From assembly GCF_028682175.1 (NCBI RefSeq), contig NZ_JANHKS010000016.1:51668-115667 (forward strand): DNA of 64,000 bases, given 5' to 3'. This stretch comes from Pseudomonas putida (GTDB lineage Bacteria > Pseudomonadota > Gammaproteobacteria > Pseudomonadales > Pseudomonadaceae). Both the position numbers and the translations under genes were made by a program. Positions within the stretch are counted from its first letter, which is position 1. Each line of letters opens with the position of its first letter. Below are positions 36,396-47,861 of this stretch, in pieces. The notes below the pieces were generated by a model. The model had not been told where the DNA came from, ran no database searches, and saw only the letters and a list, made by a program, of their open reading frames with translations.

Positions 36396-38207
36396 ATGAC
36401 TCGCACCTCTCTCCCGCCCCGCCCGCGCTGGCGCAGCCTGGCGTTACTGGCTCTGTTGCTGGCCCCCCTGCTGTGGCCGCTGGAGCGTCTGGCCGAGCAT
36501 TACTACCGCAACGAACTGCTGAGCCAGAATCGCCAGACCCTGGATCTGTACGTCGCCAACCTGCTCGGCACCCTGCATCGCTACGAAGTGCTGCCGCAGA
36601 TTCTCGGTGACCTGCCGGGCCTGCGCGCCATGCTCGCCAATCCGCAGGACGCCGCGACCCAGGCCCGTGCAAATCAGCTCTTGATGAACACCGCCAGCCA
36701 GACCGGCGCGGAGGTCATCTACCTGATGGCCCCCAATGGCGACACCCTGGCCGCCTCCAACTGGGACAAGCGCGACAGCTTCGTGGGCCGCAACTTCGCG
36801 TTCCGCCCTTACTTCAGCAATGCCATGGCCGGCAAGCTGGGGCGCTTCTTCGGGCTGGGCACCACGTCGGCCAAACGCGGTTACTTCTTCGCCGCCGCCG
36901 TGCGCGATGGCAATACCGTGATCGGCGTGCTGGTGGTCAAGGTCGATCTGGACCTGACCGAAACACTCTGGGGCAAGACGCCGGAACAACTCTTGGTCAC
37001 CGACCACAACGGCGTGGTGATCCTGACCTCCAACCCCAACTGGCGCTTCCGCGCGACCCGGCCCCTGAGCGAAGAAGAAAAGCAGGCCATCGTGGCCATC
37101 CAGCCCTACCCGACCCGCGATCCACGGCCGTTGCAACTGGACGAGGATGGCTGGCTGACGCAAACCCAGCAGATCGACGAAACCGGCTGGAGCGTGAACA
37201 TTCTCGCGCCCAAGGTGCTGGTATCACGCCCGGTACGCACGGTGGTGACCATCGGTGGCGGCACGTTGCTGGTGCTGATGTTGCTGCTGGGCATCATGAT
37301 GCAGCGCCGTCGCCACTATCTGGACCGCATCAACATCGAAGGCAAGGCGCGTCGCGAACTGGAAGTGCGGGTGACCGAACGCACCGCCGACCTGGAAGGC
37401 CTCAACCGGCGCCTGCGTCAGGAAGTGCTGGAGCGCGAACATGCGCAACAGGAGTTGTTTCGCGCCCAGGATGAACTGGTGCAGGCCGGCAAGCTCTCGG
37501 CGCTGGGCACCATGTCGGCCAGCATCAGCCATGAACTCAACCAGCCACTGGCGGCCATTCGCAGTTACGCGGAAAACGCCGAGGTGCTGCTCGATCATCA
37601 ACGCACCGACGACGCCCGTGGCAACCTCAAGCTCATCAGCGAACTGACCGGGCGCATGGCCTCGATCATCGCCCACCTGCGCGCCTTCGCCCGCCGCGAC
37701 CGTCATGCGCCAGAAAGCGTGGCCCTGCAGCCGGCGCTGGACGATGCACTGTCGCTGCTCGCCAAACGCCGCCGGGCGATGGACGTCGAGCTGATCCGCG
37801 ACCTGCCCGATGCGACCCTGTGGGTGCAGGCCGGCGAGACACGCCTGCGTCAGGTGCTGGGCAACCTGCTGGCCAATGCGCTGGACGCGCTGACCGAAAA
37901 AGGTCCGCCGCGCAAACTGTGGATCAGTGCCGAACACAGCGCCGAGGGCGTCAACCTGTACATTCGCGATAACGGGCCGGGCTTTTCCAGAGAAGCGCTG
38001 GAACACGCTCGCGAACCTTTTTTCACCACCAAGACCAGCACCCAGGGGCTGGGCCTGGGCCTTGCGATCTGCGATACGCTGATGCGCGCCCTGGGCGGTG
38101 AGTTGCTGTTCGCCAACCACCCCGAAGGCGGCGCGCTGTTGACGCTGCGCATGCGTACGGCTGCATCGGGCGTCAGTCTTCAACCGCCGGAGGATCTATC
38201 TGCATGA
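36396..38207 (+). CDS. dctB: C4-dicarboxylate sensor histidine kinase DctB
   Basis: A 603-residue membrane kinase. A first membrane helix (SLALLALLLAPLLWPL) and a second near residue 290 (VVTIGGGTLLVLMLLLGIMM) enclose a periplasmic PAS-like sensor with the typical RNFAFRPYFSNAMAGKLGRF segment. A coiled coil (GLNRRLRQEVLEREHAQQEL) leads to the H-box ISHELNQPLAAIRSYAENA and to the ATPase boxes DNGPGFSREALEHAREPFFT and GLGLGLAICDTLM. The ATG at 36396 is used because the earlier frame starts in a REP repeat. It overlaps dctD by four bases. Confidence 0.94.
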   Translation: MTRTSLPPRPRWRSLALLALLLAPLLWPLERLAEHYYRNELLSQNRQTLDLYVANLLGTLHRYEVLPQILGDLPGLRAMLANPQDAATQARANQLLMNTASQTGAEVIYLMAPNGDTLAASNWDKRDSFVGRNFAFRPYFSNAMAGKLGRFFGLGTTSAKRGYFFAAAVRDGNTVIGVLVVKVDLDLTETLWGKTPEQLLVTDHNGVVILTSNPNWRFRATRPLSEEEKQAIVAIQPYPTRDPRPLQLDEDGWLTQTQQIDETGWSVNILAPKVLVSRPVRTVVTIGGGTLLVLMLLLGIMMQRRRHYLDRINIEGKARRELEVRVTERTADLEGLNRRLRQEVLEREHAQQELFRAQDELVQAGKLSALGTMSASISHELNQPLAAIRSYAENAEVLLDHQRTDDARGNLKLISELTGRMASIIAHLRAFARRDRHAPESVALQPALDDALSLLAKRRRAMDVELIRDLPDATLWVQAGETRLRQVLGNLLANALDALTEKGPPRKLWISAEHSAEGVNLYIRDNGPGFSREALEHAREPFFTTKTSTQGLGLGLAICDTLMRALGGELLFANHPEGGALLTLRMRTAASGVSLQPPEDLSA

Positions 38208-39583
38208 CCACGGACACCGCCATCGACAGCCGGATACAGGTCGTGCTGATCGACGACGACCCGCACCTGCGCCAGGCCCTGAGCCAGACGCTGGATCTGG
38301 CTGGCTTGAAAATCCTGCCGCTGAGCGACGCCAAGGGTTTGCAGGGGCGCATCGAGCGCGACTGGCCGGGGGTGATCGTCAGCGATATCCGCATGCCGGG
38401 CATCGACGGGCTCGAACTGCTCAACCAGTTGCACGCCCAGGATCCGGAGCTTCCGGTGCTGCTGATCACCGGCCACGGTGACGTCCCGCTGGCCGTGCAG
38501 GCGATGCGCGCCGGTGCTTATGACTTTCTGGAAAAACCCTTCGCCAGCGACGCCCTGCTCGACAGCGTGCGCCGTGCCTTGGCGTTGCGCCGACTGGTGC
38601 TGGACAACCGCAGCCTGCGTCTGGAACTGAGCGATCGCCAGCAACTGAGCACACGTCTGGTGGGCCTTTCGGCACCGATGCAACGTCTTCGCGACCAGAT
38701 CGGCGCCCTGGCGGCAACCAAGGCCGACGTGTTGATTCTGGGTGAAACCGGCGCGGGCAAGGAAGTCGTCGCCCGCGCCCTGCATGACTTGTCCAGCCGC
38801 CGCGCCGGGCCGTTCGTGGCGATCAACGCAGGCGCCCTGGCGGAATCGGTGGTGGAGAGCGAATTGTTCGGCCACGAGCCCGGCGCGTTCACCGGTGCGC
38901 AGAAGCGGCGCATCGGAAAGTTCGAGTTCGCCAACGGCGGCACGCTGTTTCTCGACGAGATCGAGAGCATGAGCATGGATGTGCAGGTCAAGCTGTTGCG
39001 TCTGTTGCAGGAGCGCGTGGTCGAGCGCCTGGGTGGCAACCAGCAGATCCCGCTGGACATCCGCGTCATCGCCGCCACCAAGGAAGACCTGCGCCATGCG
39101 GCCGATCAGGGCCGTTTCCGCGCCGACTTGTATTACCGGCTCAACGTCGCGCCGCTGCGCATCCCGCCCCTGCGCGAACGGGGCGAGGATCCGCTGGTGC
39201 TGTTCCAGCACTTCGCCGACGCCGCCAGCCTGCGTCACGGCATGCCGCGCCATGAACTGCAACCGGGTCACCGCTCGATGCTGCTGCGCCACAACTGGCC
39301 GGGCAACGTGCGCGAACTGCAGAACGCCGCCGAACGCTTCGCCCTGGGCCTTGAGCTGGAACTCGAAGGTGCATCCGCTACCGCGCTGCCGTCGTCGAGC
39401 GGCGGCCTGAGCGAGCAGGTCGAAGGTTTCGAACGCGCCCTGATCGCCGCCGAACTGGCCCGCCCCCACAGCTCGGTCCGCAGTCTGGCCGAAGCCCTGG
39501 GCGTGCCGCGCAAGACCCTGCACGACAAGCTGCGCAAGCACGGCCTGAACTTCAGCGGCGGAGGCTCCGATGACAACGAATGA
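38204..39583 (+). CDS. dctD: sigma54-dependent response regulator DctD
   Basis: A 459-residue activator of dicarboxylate transport genes such as dctA. The receiver domain has the phosphate-accepting Asp61 in VSDIRMPGIDGLE. The AAA+ domain carries Walker A GETGAGKEVVARALHDLS, the sigma54-contacting GAFTGA loop and the Walker B region GGTLFLDEIESM. A Fis-type helix-turn-helix ends the protein (SVRSLAEALGVPRKTLHDKL). It is coupled to dctB by ATGA. dctA is not in this window. Confidence 0.95.
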   Translation: MTTDTAIDSRIQVVLIDDDPHLRQALSQTLDLAGLKILPLSDAKGLQGRIERDWPGVIVSDIRMPGIDGLELLNQLHAQDPELPVLLITGHGDVPLAVQAMRAGAYDFLEKPFASDALLDSVRRALALRRLVLDNRSLRLELSDRQQLSTRLVGLSAPMQRLRDQIGALAATKADVLILGETGAGKEVVARALHDLSSRRAGPFVAINAGALAESVVESELFGHEPGAFTGAQKRRIGKFEFANGGTLFLDEIESMSMDVQVKLLRLLQERVVERLGGNQQIPLDIRVIAATKEDLRHAADQGRFRADLYYRLNVAPLRIPPLRERGEDPLVLFQHFADAASLRHGMPRHELQPGHRSMLLRHNWPGNVRELQNAAERFALGLELELEGASATALPSSSGGLSEQVEGFERALIAAELARPHSSVRSLAEALGVPRKTLHDKLRKHGLNFSGGGSDDNE

Positions 39584-40034
39584 TCTGCTCGCTCAATTGC
39601 TCCAGAGCGTGCTTCATCAGGACATTCCCTTGACCCGCGACATGGGCGTGGAGGTCATCAGTTGGCAAGATCACCAACTGCGTCTGCATTTGCCACTGGC
39701 GCAGAACATCAATCACAAGAGCACGCTGTTCGGCGGAAGCCTGTACTGCGGCGCGGTGCTGGCGGGCTGGGGCTGGCTGTACCTGCGGCTCAAGGAAGCC
39801 GGGATCGACGACGGACACATCGTGATTCAGGACGGGCAGATTCAGTACCCGCTGCCGGTCAAGCGCGACGGTGTCGCCATCTGCGACGCCCCCGATGACG
39901 CCAGCTGGGACAAATTCCTGAAAATGTACCAACGCCGCGGCATGGCCCGGCTGGCGCTCAAGACGCGGATCGTTGCCGAGGGTTCGGATGAGCCGGCGGT
40001 GGAATTCGTCGGGCAGTACGTGCTGCACAAGTGA
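39570..40034 (+). CDS. YiiD C-terminal-domain type thioesterase
   Basis: A 154-residue hot-dog-fold protein. The segment HKSTLFGGSLYCGAVLAGWG is the central helix with its conserved neighbours, preceded by LRLHLPLAQNINH. Family members act on acyl-CoA or acyl-ACP. The start ATG lies inside the end of dctD (14-base overlap) with GGAGG five bases upstream, so expression may be coupled to dctBD. Confidence 0.85.
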   Translation: MTTNDLLAQLLQSVLHQDIPLTRDMGVEVISWQDHQLRLHLPLAQNINHKSTLFGGSLYCGAVLAGWGWLYLRLKEAGIDDGHIVIQDGQIQYPLPVKRDGVAICDAPDDASWDKFLKMYQRRGMARLALKTRIVAEGSDEPAVEFVGQYVLHK

Positions 40035-40142
40035 GCGGATCGCGATAACCCCTATCGCGACACGATCTAATGTCGCTGGAACCTGCAACTAACCTTGGAT
40101 TCGGGAGTTGGAATCGGATTTGTCAGGGAAGAGGTCTGCGCC

Positions 40143-40580
40143 ATGGGGATCGGGAAAGCCATTCTGTTTTGTTCAGCACTTGTTTTCGTCAGCGCCAATG
40201 CCAGCAGCGATGACCAGCCACAGGCCAACGCTGCGGCAACTCCACGCTTCGACTTCGTTACCCCTGCCTGTGACAGGTATTTCCTGTCGGCCATCTGGCG
40301 ATTCGACACAGGCCCCAAGCTCTGGTCACTGAGCCTGGTCCCCACCCCTTGCACCCGAAGCCTTCGGGGCCAGCGAACGTCGACGGGGTTGGCCATCGAC
40401 GAGGTCATCAGGGACCAGTCAGGCAATGTCCATTGGCTGGAAGGCAATAACACGCGCGGTATGCGCGATCAGATCATTTGCCACCTGGACAAATTGACCA
40501 CGAAAGACACATGGAACGTCGAACCAGGGCGGCCCGACGTCGGCTATGAGGAAACGGTGAAACGCGACTGCAATCCTTGA
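40143..40580 (+). CDS. secreted hypothetical protein with four cysteines
   Basis: I do not recognise a named family with certainty. The 145-residue protein begins with a signal peptide (GKAILFCSALVFVSANAS, cleavage near residue 21). The mature part contains four cysteines outside the signal (in TPACDRYF, TPCTRSL, IICHLDK and KRDCNP), suggesting disulfides in the periplasm, and a conserved-looking IWRFDTGPKLWSLSLVPTPC. GAAGAGG precedes the ATG at 40143. It ends eight bases from the convergent cysQ. I do not expect it at this place in the P. aeruginosa gene order, so it may be an insertion. Confidence 0.7.
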   Translation: MGIGKAILFCSALVFVSANASSDDQPQANAAATPRFDFVTPACDRYFLSAIWRFDTGPKLWSLSLVPTPCTRSLRGQRTSTGLAIDEVIRDQSGNVHWLEGNNTRGMRDQIICHLDKLTTKDTWNVEPGRPDVGYEETVKRDCNP

Positions 40581-40588
40581 CCGGCCAA

Positions 40589-41446
40589 TCAATGATCGCC
40601 TGGGTCGGCACTGGCGAGCTGGATCAACGCATCGCGCCACGACGCCTGCGCCGGCAATGCCAGGAAGTACCCGTTGAGCAGGGACTCACGGGCCGGATAA
40701 TCGAACGTCTCGCCTCCCAGATCCAGCACCACGCCGCCCGCGCCTTCCAGCACGCCCTGCGCCGCTGCGGTGTCCCACTGCGAAGTGGGTGCAAGACGCG
40801 GATAACAATCGGCTGACCCTTCGGCCAGCAGGCAGAACTTGAGCGAGCTGCCGATGTTGGCCAGCGCAAGCTCGCCCACCGCCACTGACAGACCTGCCAG
40901 CAGTTTTTCCTGTGCCGGGCTGGAATGGCGACGACTGGCGACCACCGTGAACGACTCCCCAACACCAGGCCGGGTGCGCACAGAGATCGGCTCAAGGTGC
41001 GCTGCATCTTCGCTGCGCCACGCCCCCAGCCCGGCGCCACCGAAGTAGCATCGGTTGTTGGTGGGCATCGAAACGACGCCGAACACCACGCGCCCGTTCT
41101 CGATCAGCGCGACGTTGACGGTGAATTCCTCGCTGCCGGAAATGAATTCCTTGGTGCCGTCCAGCGGATCGACCAGCCACCAGCGCTGCCACTGGCTGCG
41201 CTCGCTCAAGGGGATATTGGCGTCTTCTTCGGAAAGGATATGGATGCTCGGATCGAGCGCTTTCAAGCCCGCCACCAGCAGTTCATGGGCCGCCAGGTCC
41301 GCCGCCGTCACGGGTGAGTCATCGGGCTTGGCCGTCACTTCCACACCCGAGCGCCAGAACGGCAGGATGACTTCGCCAGCGCGGCGACACAGCTCGACGA
41401 CCGGCGCCAGCAGCGGATGGGGCAGTTGGGCGAAGGCATCGGTCAT
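40589..41446 (-). CDS. cysQ: 3'(2'),5'-bisphosphate nucleotidase CysQ
   Basis: A 285-residue phosphatase of the inositol monophosphatase superfamily that removes pAp formed in sulfate assimilation. Metal-binding motifs are LSEEDANIPLSERS, WLVDPLDGTKEFISGSEEFT and near the C-terminus SQWDTAAAQGVLEGAGGVVL. It overlaps nudE by four bases (ATGA), as in other pseudomonads, so the two form a small nucleotide-cleaning operon. Confidence 0.96.
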   Translation of the reverse strand: MTDAFAQLPHPLLAPVVELCRRAGEVILPFWRSGVEVTAKPDDSPVTAADLAAHELLVAGLKALDPSIHILSEEDANIPLSERSQWQRWWLVDPLDGTKEFISGSEEFTVNVALIENGRVVFGVVSMPTNNRCYFGGAGLGAWRSEDAAHLEPISVRTRPGVGESFTVVASRRHSSPAQEKLLAGLSVAVGELALANIGSSLKFCLLAEGSADCYPRLAPTSQWDTAAAQGVLEGAGGVVLDLGGETFDYPARESLLNGYFLALPAQASWRDALIQLASADPGDH

Positions 41447-42009
41447 GGCTGGAAGGCTCCACGCTGGGTCAGCAGGTCACGGGCCAGGTACAGCGCCGCG
41501 AGCGCCCGGCCTTCGGAAAATTGCGGGTGCTGAGCGAGGCTCGCCAGCTCGCGCAGGTTGATCTTGTCCACACGCATGGGCTCGGGCTCGTCGCCCAGCA
41601 GGCGCTCTTCATACAGATCGGTGGCCAGCACCACCTGAATCTTCTGGCTCATGTAGCCGGGCGACAGCGACAGTTCGGTGAGGTGTTCCAGTTGCCGCGC
41701 GCCATAGCCGGCTTCTTCCTTGAGTTCGCGGTTGGCGGCTGCCAGCACGTCTTCGCCAGGCTCCACCAGCCCCTTGGGCAAGGACAGCTCGTACTCGTCG
41801 GTGCCGCCGCAGTATTCCTCGACCAGCACCGCATGTTCGGCATCGAGCATCGCCACGATCATCACTGCGCCGTATCCGTTGCCACGCCCGACCAGACGCT
41901 CGTAAACGCGCTCGACGCCGTTGGAGAAACGCAGCTGCACTTCCTCGACGCGGAACAGGCGGCTGCTGGCGACGATTTCGCGAGCGAGTACGGTGGGTTT
42001 CTGGCGCAT
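41443..42009 (-). CDS. nudE: ADP compounds hydrolase NudE
   Basis: A 188-residue Nudix hydrolase acting on ADP-ribose, Ap3A and NADH. The Nudix box is GLVEPGEDVLAAANRELKEE followed by AGYG, and the family N-terminus MRQKPTVLAREIVASSRLFR is seen. It is divergent from yrfG with 97 bases between. Its stop overlaps the cysQ start by four bases. Confidence 0.95.
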   Translation of the reverse strand: MRQKPTVLAREIVASSRLFRVEEVQLRFSNGVERVYERLVGRGNGYGAVMIVAMLDAEHAVLVEEYCGGTDEYELSLPKGLVEPGEDVLAAANRELKEEAGYGARQLEHLTELSLSPGYMSQKIQVVLATDLYEERLLGDEPEPMRVDKINLRELASLAQHPQFSEGRALAALYLARDLLTQRGAFQP

Positions 42010-42106
42010 GGCGGGCTCCTTGGTGTAGACGGGGTACTATACAGCGGCTTTTGCGAATGTTTGCGTCGCAAAGCCTGCGTGATTCATTCATTACCGAGGG
42101 ACCCCA

Positions 42107-42769
42107 ATGCCTTCCTTGCCCTGGCCCGATATCGACACCGTCCTGCTGGATATGGACGGGACCTTGCTGGACCTGCATTTCGACAATCACTTCTGGCTGG
42201 AATACCTGCCCCAGCGCTACGCCGATCTGCACGGAATCAGCCTGAGCATGGCCATGCTGGAACTGATGCCGCTGTTCGAAAAGAATGCCGGGACCCTCAA
42301 CTGGTACTGCACCGACTTCTGGAGTGCCGAGCTCAAGCTGTCGGTCAAGGACCTGAAGGTCGAAGTCGCGCACCTGATCGCCCTGCGCCCGGACGCGGAG
42401 ACCTTTCTGGCCGCGATCCAGAAGGCCGGCAAGCGCGTGATCATGATTACCAATGCCCACCGTGATTCGCTGTCACTGAAAATGGAGCGCCTGCAACTGG
42501 CGCCCTACTTCGAACGCTTGATCAGCTCCCACGACTACGGCTTTCCCAAGGAAAACCCGCAGTTCTGGGACGCGCTGCACGCTGACATCGGCTTCGATCC
42601 GGCGCGCAGCCTGTTCATCGACGATACCTTGCCGATCCTGCGCAGCGCCGGGCGTTATGGCATCCGGCACCTGCTCGCGGTGCGCGAGCCAGACAGCCGC
42701 AAGGGGCCCAAGGACACCGAGGAGTTTGCGGCGGTGGAGGATTACCGGGAGTTGATGCGGGGGTTGTAA
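42107..42769 (+). CDS. yrfG: GMP/IMP nucleotidase YrfG (HAD family)
   Basis: A 220-residue HAD phosphatase. Motif I is DTVLLDMDGTLLDLHFDNHF, motif II threonine lies in VIMITNAHRD, and motif IV in LFIDDTLPILRSA. The family hydrolyses purine mononucleotides. GAGGGAC lies close before the ATG. The order nudE-yrfG matches P. aeruginosa. A REP pair follows. Confidence 0.94.
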   Translation: MPSLPWPDIDTVLLDMDGTLLDLHFDNHFWLEYLPQRYADLHGISLSMAMLELMPLFEKNAGTLNWYCTDFWSAELKLSVKDLKVEVAHLIALRPDAETFLAAIQKAGKRVIMITNAHRDSLSLKMERLQLAPYFERLISSHDYGFPKENPQFWDALHADIGFDPARSLFIDDTLPILRSAGRYGIRHLLAVREPDSRKGPKDTEEFAAVEDYRELMRGL

Positions 42770-42779
42770 GCTTTACGCC

Positions 42780-42871
42780 CCGTAGCAGCACGGCTTGCCG
42801 GCGGGTCGGTCTGTCTGTGCCATATATTTCGCCTGACACACCGCTCCCGCCGGCAAGCCGTGCTGCTACGG
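42780..42871. repeat. REP pair, family A
   Basis: Inverted family-A copies (outer arms CCGTAGCAGCACGGCTTGCC and its complement) around an AT-rich centre, between the convergent yrfG and LysM genes. Confidence 0.88.
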
Positions 42872-42887
42872 ATACAACCTTTGCAGG

Positions 42888-43328
42888 CTACTCAGGAATC
42901 CGCAAAACCTGCCCCGGATAAATCTTGTTCACATCCTTGAGCATCGGCTTGTTGGCCTCGAAAATCTTCTGATACTTGTTCGGGTCACCGTACACACGTT
43001 TGGAAATGGCACTGAGCGTATCGCCCTTCTCCACCGTCACGAACCTCGCCGGTGCGGCCGCCGGGCCGGTCACCGTGATCTGATCTTCAACGCTGCCAAC
43101 GCCTGCGATATTGCCCGCCGCCAGAATGATCTTTTCCTTCTCTTCCTGGCTGGCGACCTCGCCCGTGAGCGTTACCTTGTCGCCCTCCACGGTTGCCGTG
43201 ATATTCGGATTACCCAGACCAACCTCTGAAATATGCTTCTTCAGGACTTCGTCAGCATTGGCGTTTCCCGGGGTCAGCGCATCGAGGATCTTTTCGCCCG
43301 CTTCCTTCAGAAAACTGAAAATGCTCAT
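42888..43328 (-). CDS. lysM: BON and LysM domain protein
   Basis: A 146-residue protein similar to YgaU/KbpA, a potassium-binding stress protein. An N-terminal helix (SIFSFLKEAGEKILDAL) is followed by a BON domain (ITATVEGDKVTLTGEVASQE to GVGSVEDQITV) and a C-terminal LysM domain (VEKGDTLSAISKRVYGDPNK to NKIYPGQVLRIPE). No signal peptide is evident, as in YgaU. The ATG at 43328 has GGGAGAAAC before it. The gene is divergent from the LysR gene. Confidence 0.93.
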   Translation of the reverse strand: MSIFSFLKEAGEKILDALTPGNANADEVLKKHISEVGLGNPNITATVEGDKVTLTGEVASQEEKEKIILAAGNIAGVGSVEDQITVTGPAAAPARFVTVEKGDTLSAISKRVYGDPNKYQKIFEANKPMLKDVNKIYPGQVLRIPE

Positions 43329-43491
43329 GATGTTTCTCCCTGCATTTATTGATGTCCGAATTCCAACCATAGCCCCATCCTGCCGGCTGCCTGCTGCATC
43401 CGACCAATGACCCCTTACACATTCGCCACCCCATCGGGCGGCCCTGCACGTTAGAATCCCTCCGGCCAGCCCTTTGCCTTGCGGAGTGACA

Positions 43492-44379
43492 ATGGATATC
43501 AAGCAGCTGAAGTTCCTGATCGCCCTGGACGAAACCCGTCATTTCGGGCAGGCGGCTGCGCGTTGCCACATCACCCAGCCCACCCTCTCCATGCGCCTTC
43601 GCAGCCTGGAAGAAGAGCTGGACCTGCCGCTGGTCAACCGTGGGCAACGGTTCGAGGGCTTCACCGCTCCGGGCGAACGCGTACTGGCCTGGGCGCGCAC
43701 GGTGCTGGCGGCCTATGACGGCTTGCAGGCCGAAGCGGCGGCCTGTCGCGGCAATCTCGTCGGTACACTGCGCCTGGGCGTGGTGCCGCTGTCGAACTTC
43801 GACCCGCTGCCCTTGCTGCAACGCATGCATGCCGCACACCCGCACATGCGCTTCGAGCTGTCGTCGTTGAGTTCCGAGCAGATGCTCGACCAATTGGCCA
43901 GCAACCGGCTGGACCTGGGCGTCTCGTACCTGGACCGGCTGGACACCGAGCGTTTCGAATCGCTGGAGCTGGCCGAGACCCGCATGGGGCTGATGTACGA
44001 TCCGCGCCACTTCAGCTTTGGCGACGCGCCGCTGAGCTGGGAAAGCCTGATCGAACTGCCGCTGGGCATGCTCACCAGCGGGATGCACTTTCGCCAGTCC
44101 ATCGACCACAACTTCCACAGCCGCGGCCTGCAACCCCAGCCGCTGATCCAGACCGACGCCGTGCATCAATTGTTGCAAGCCGTGAACGAGGGCTTCTGCT
44201 GCGCGATCATGCCGCTGGACGGCGGGCTGGAAAACCTGGCCGATCACCTGCGTCTGCAACCGATCGAACAGGCCACCACCCTGGCGCGCCTGGGCTTGAT
44301 CATGCGCCGCTCGGCACCCCGCTCGGCATTGGCTGAAGCCTGCTTTGGCCTGTATCACAAAATGACCGAGCCATCTTGA
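43492..44379 (+). CDS. LysR-family transcriptional regulator
   Basis: A 295-residue regulator. The N-terminal winged helix is MDIKQLKFLIALDETRHFGQ followed by AAARCHITQPTLSMRLRSLE, and the rest is the two-lobe inducer-binding domain (GTLRLGVVPLSNFDPLPLLQ at its start). GGAG precedes the ATG. It stands just before fdhD and fdhF on the same strand, with direct and inverted repeats between, so it may control that pair. The same neighbourhood exists in P. aeruginosa. The ligand is unknown. Confidence 0.92.
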   Translation: MDIKQLKFLIALDETRHFGQAAARCHITQPTLSMRLRSLEEELDLPLVNRGQRFEGFTAPGERVLAWARTVLAAYDGLQAEAAACRGNLVGTLRLGVVPLSNFDPLPLLQRMHAAHPHMRFELSSLSSEQMLDQLASNRLDLGVSYLDRLDTERFESLELAETRMGLMYDPRHFSFGDAPLSWESLIELPLGMLTSGMHFRQSIDHNFHSRGLQPQPLIQTDAVHQLLQAVNEGFCCAIMPLDGGLENLADHLRLQPIEQATTLARLGLIMRRSAPRSALAEACFGLYHKMTEPS

Positions 44380-44381
44380 TC

Positions 44382-44424
44382 GACGTCATCTATCAAGACA
44401 TCAGTACTAGCGATTAGACGTCAT
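44382..44424. promoter_or_regulatory. repeated GACGTCAT sites before fdhD
   Basis: GACGTCAT occurs at 44382-44389 and 44417-44424, 35 bases apart. The first lies inside an inverted repeat TCTTGAT / ATCAAGA (44374-44380, 44392-44398). A perfect CCACCGGTGG palindrome follows (44426-44435). This looks like a regulator-binding region. Confidence 0.5.
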
Positions 44425-44474
44425 ACCACCGGTGGAATATGCTTAAGGCCTTCATACACTGCCGGTCATCCCCC

Positions 44475-45310
44475 ATGCCTCCCAAGAAAACGGTAGGCAC
44501 GGCGCCCGCAAAATCACTGCCCGCGCCTGCCGCAAGTCAGTCCTACAGCTTCTCGAATCTGGAAGGTGACGCCAGCGAGCCGAACCTGCTCGCTGAGGAA
44601 GTGGCGCTGGCGATTGCCTACAACGGCATCAGCCAGGCAGTGATGCTGGTCACCCCGACTGATCTTGAAGACTTCATCGTCGGGTTCAGCATTGGCAGCG
44701 GGATCATCGAGTCGCCTGACGAGATCTACGACATCAAGCTCGGCGGTTGCGGTTCTGCGCAAACGGCCGAGGTCGAGATCGCCAGCCGCGCCTTCTGGAA
44801 CCTCAAGACCCAGCGTCGGCAGCTGGCGGGGACCAGCGGCTGCGGGCTGTGCGGCGTGGAAGCGGTGGAGCAGGCATTGCCTGAGCTGAACGTGCTGCCC
44901 GGCGCCCCGCTGCCGCCAGCCGAATGGCTCACGGGCCTGCGTGAACGTATGAACGAGTTTCAGCCGCTGGGCGCGTATTGCGGTGCCGTCCATGCGGCTA
45001 TTTTTATGAACGACCAAGGCGAAATGCTGATGGGCCGGGAAGACATCGGCCGGCACAACGCCCTGGACAAACTGATCGGCGCCCTGATCCGCCAGAACAT
45101 CCCCAGCACCGGGGGCCTGGCCATCGTCACCAGCCGTTGCAGCCTTGAACTGATCCAGAAAGTCTTGCGTGCCGGGATCCAGACCCTGGTCAGCCTGTCA
45201 TCGCCCACCGGGCTGGCAGTGCAGTGGGCCCGCCGTCACAACCTCAACCTCATTCATCTGCCCAAACACAGCGCCCCTAGGGTCTTCAGCCCTGCCTTGG
45301 AGAGTAAAGC

Positions 45311-45314
<4 letters not shown>
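44475..45314 (+). CDS. fdhD: sulfurtransferase FdhD
   Basis: A 279-residue protein that transfers sulfur to the molybdenum cofactor of formate dehydrogenase-type enzymes. The active-site CGLCG motif lies in GTSGCGLCGVEAVEQALPE, and DIGRHNALDKLIGALI and SRCSLELIQKVLRAGI are conserved. The start is uncertain: ATG 44475 gives normal family length, but ATG 44439 has GGTGGA close upstream. Its stop overlaps the start of the oxidoreductase gene (GTGA), consistent with its role in maturing that enzyme. Confidence 0.92.
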
Positions 45315-47647
<2,333 letters not shown>

Positions 47648-47663
47648 CGCCGAACGCCATTCC

Positions 47664-47753
47664 TTGTAGGAGCGCGCTTGCCCGCGACAGCGGTGTGTCA
47701 TGACCGAATCCGGTGCGGACACGCCGCCGTCGCGGGCAAGCGCGCTCCCACAG
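47664..47753. repeat. REP pair, family B
   Basis: Inverted family-B copies (GTAGGAGCGCGCTTGCCCGC and its complement) start about 17 bases past the oxidoreductase stop codon. Confidence 0.88.
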
Positions 47754-47817
47754 GTCAGTCACTCATCCGCATGACTCTGTGTATCCCGCCCTGTACATTT
47801 GAATTCCTTTCGCCCAC

Positions 47818-47848
47818 AAAAAAGGCCCGAATCGCATGATTCAGGCCT
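47818..47848 (-). terminator. minus-strand intrinsic terminator without an obvious gene
   Basis: Read on the minus strand, AGGCCtGAATC / GATTCgGGCCT closes a four-base loop and runs into six T. No minus-strand gene ends here. Confidence 0.75.
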
Positions 47849-47861
47849 GTGTGAAGTAGTC

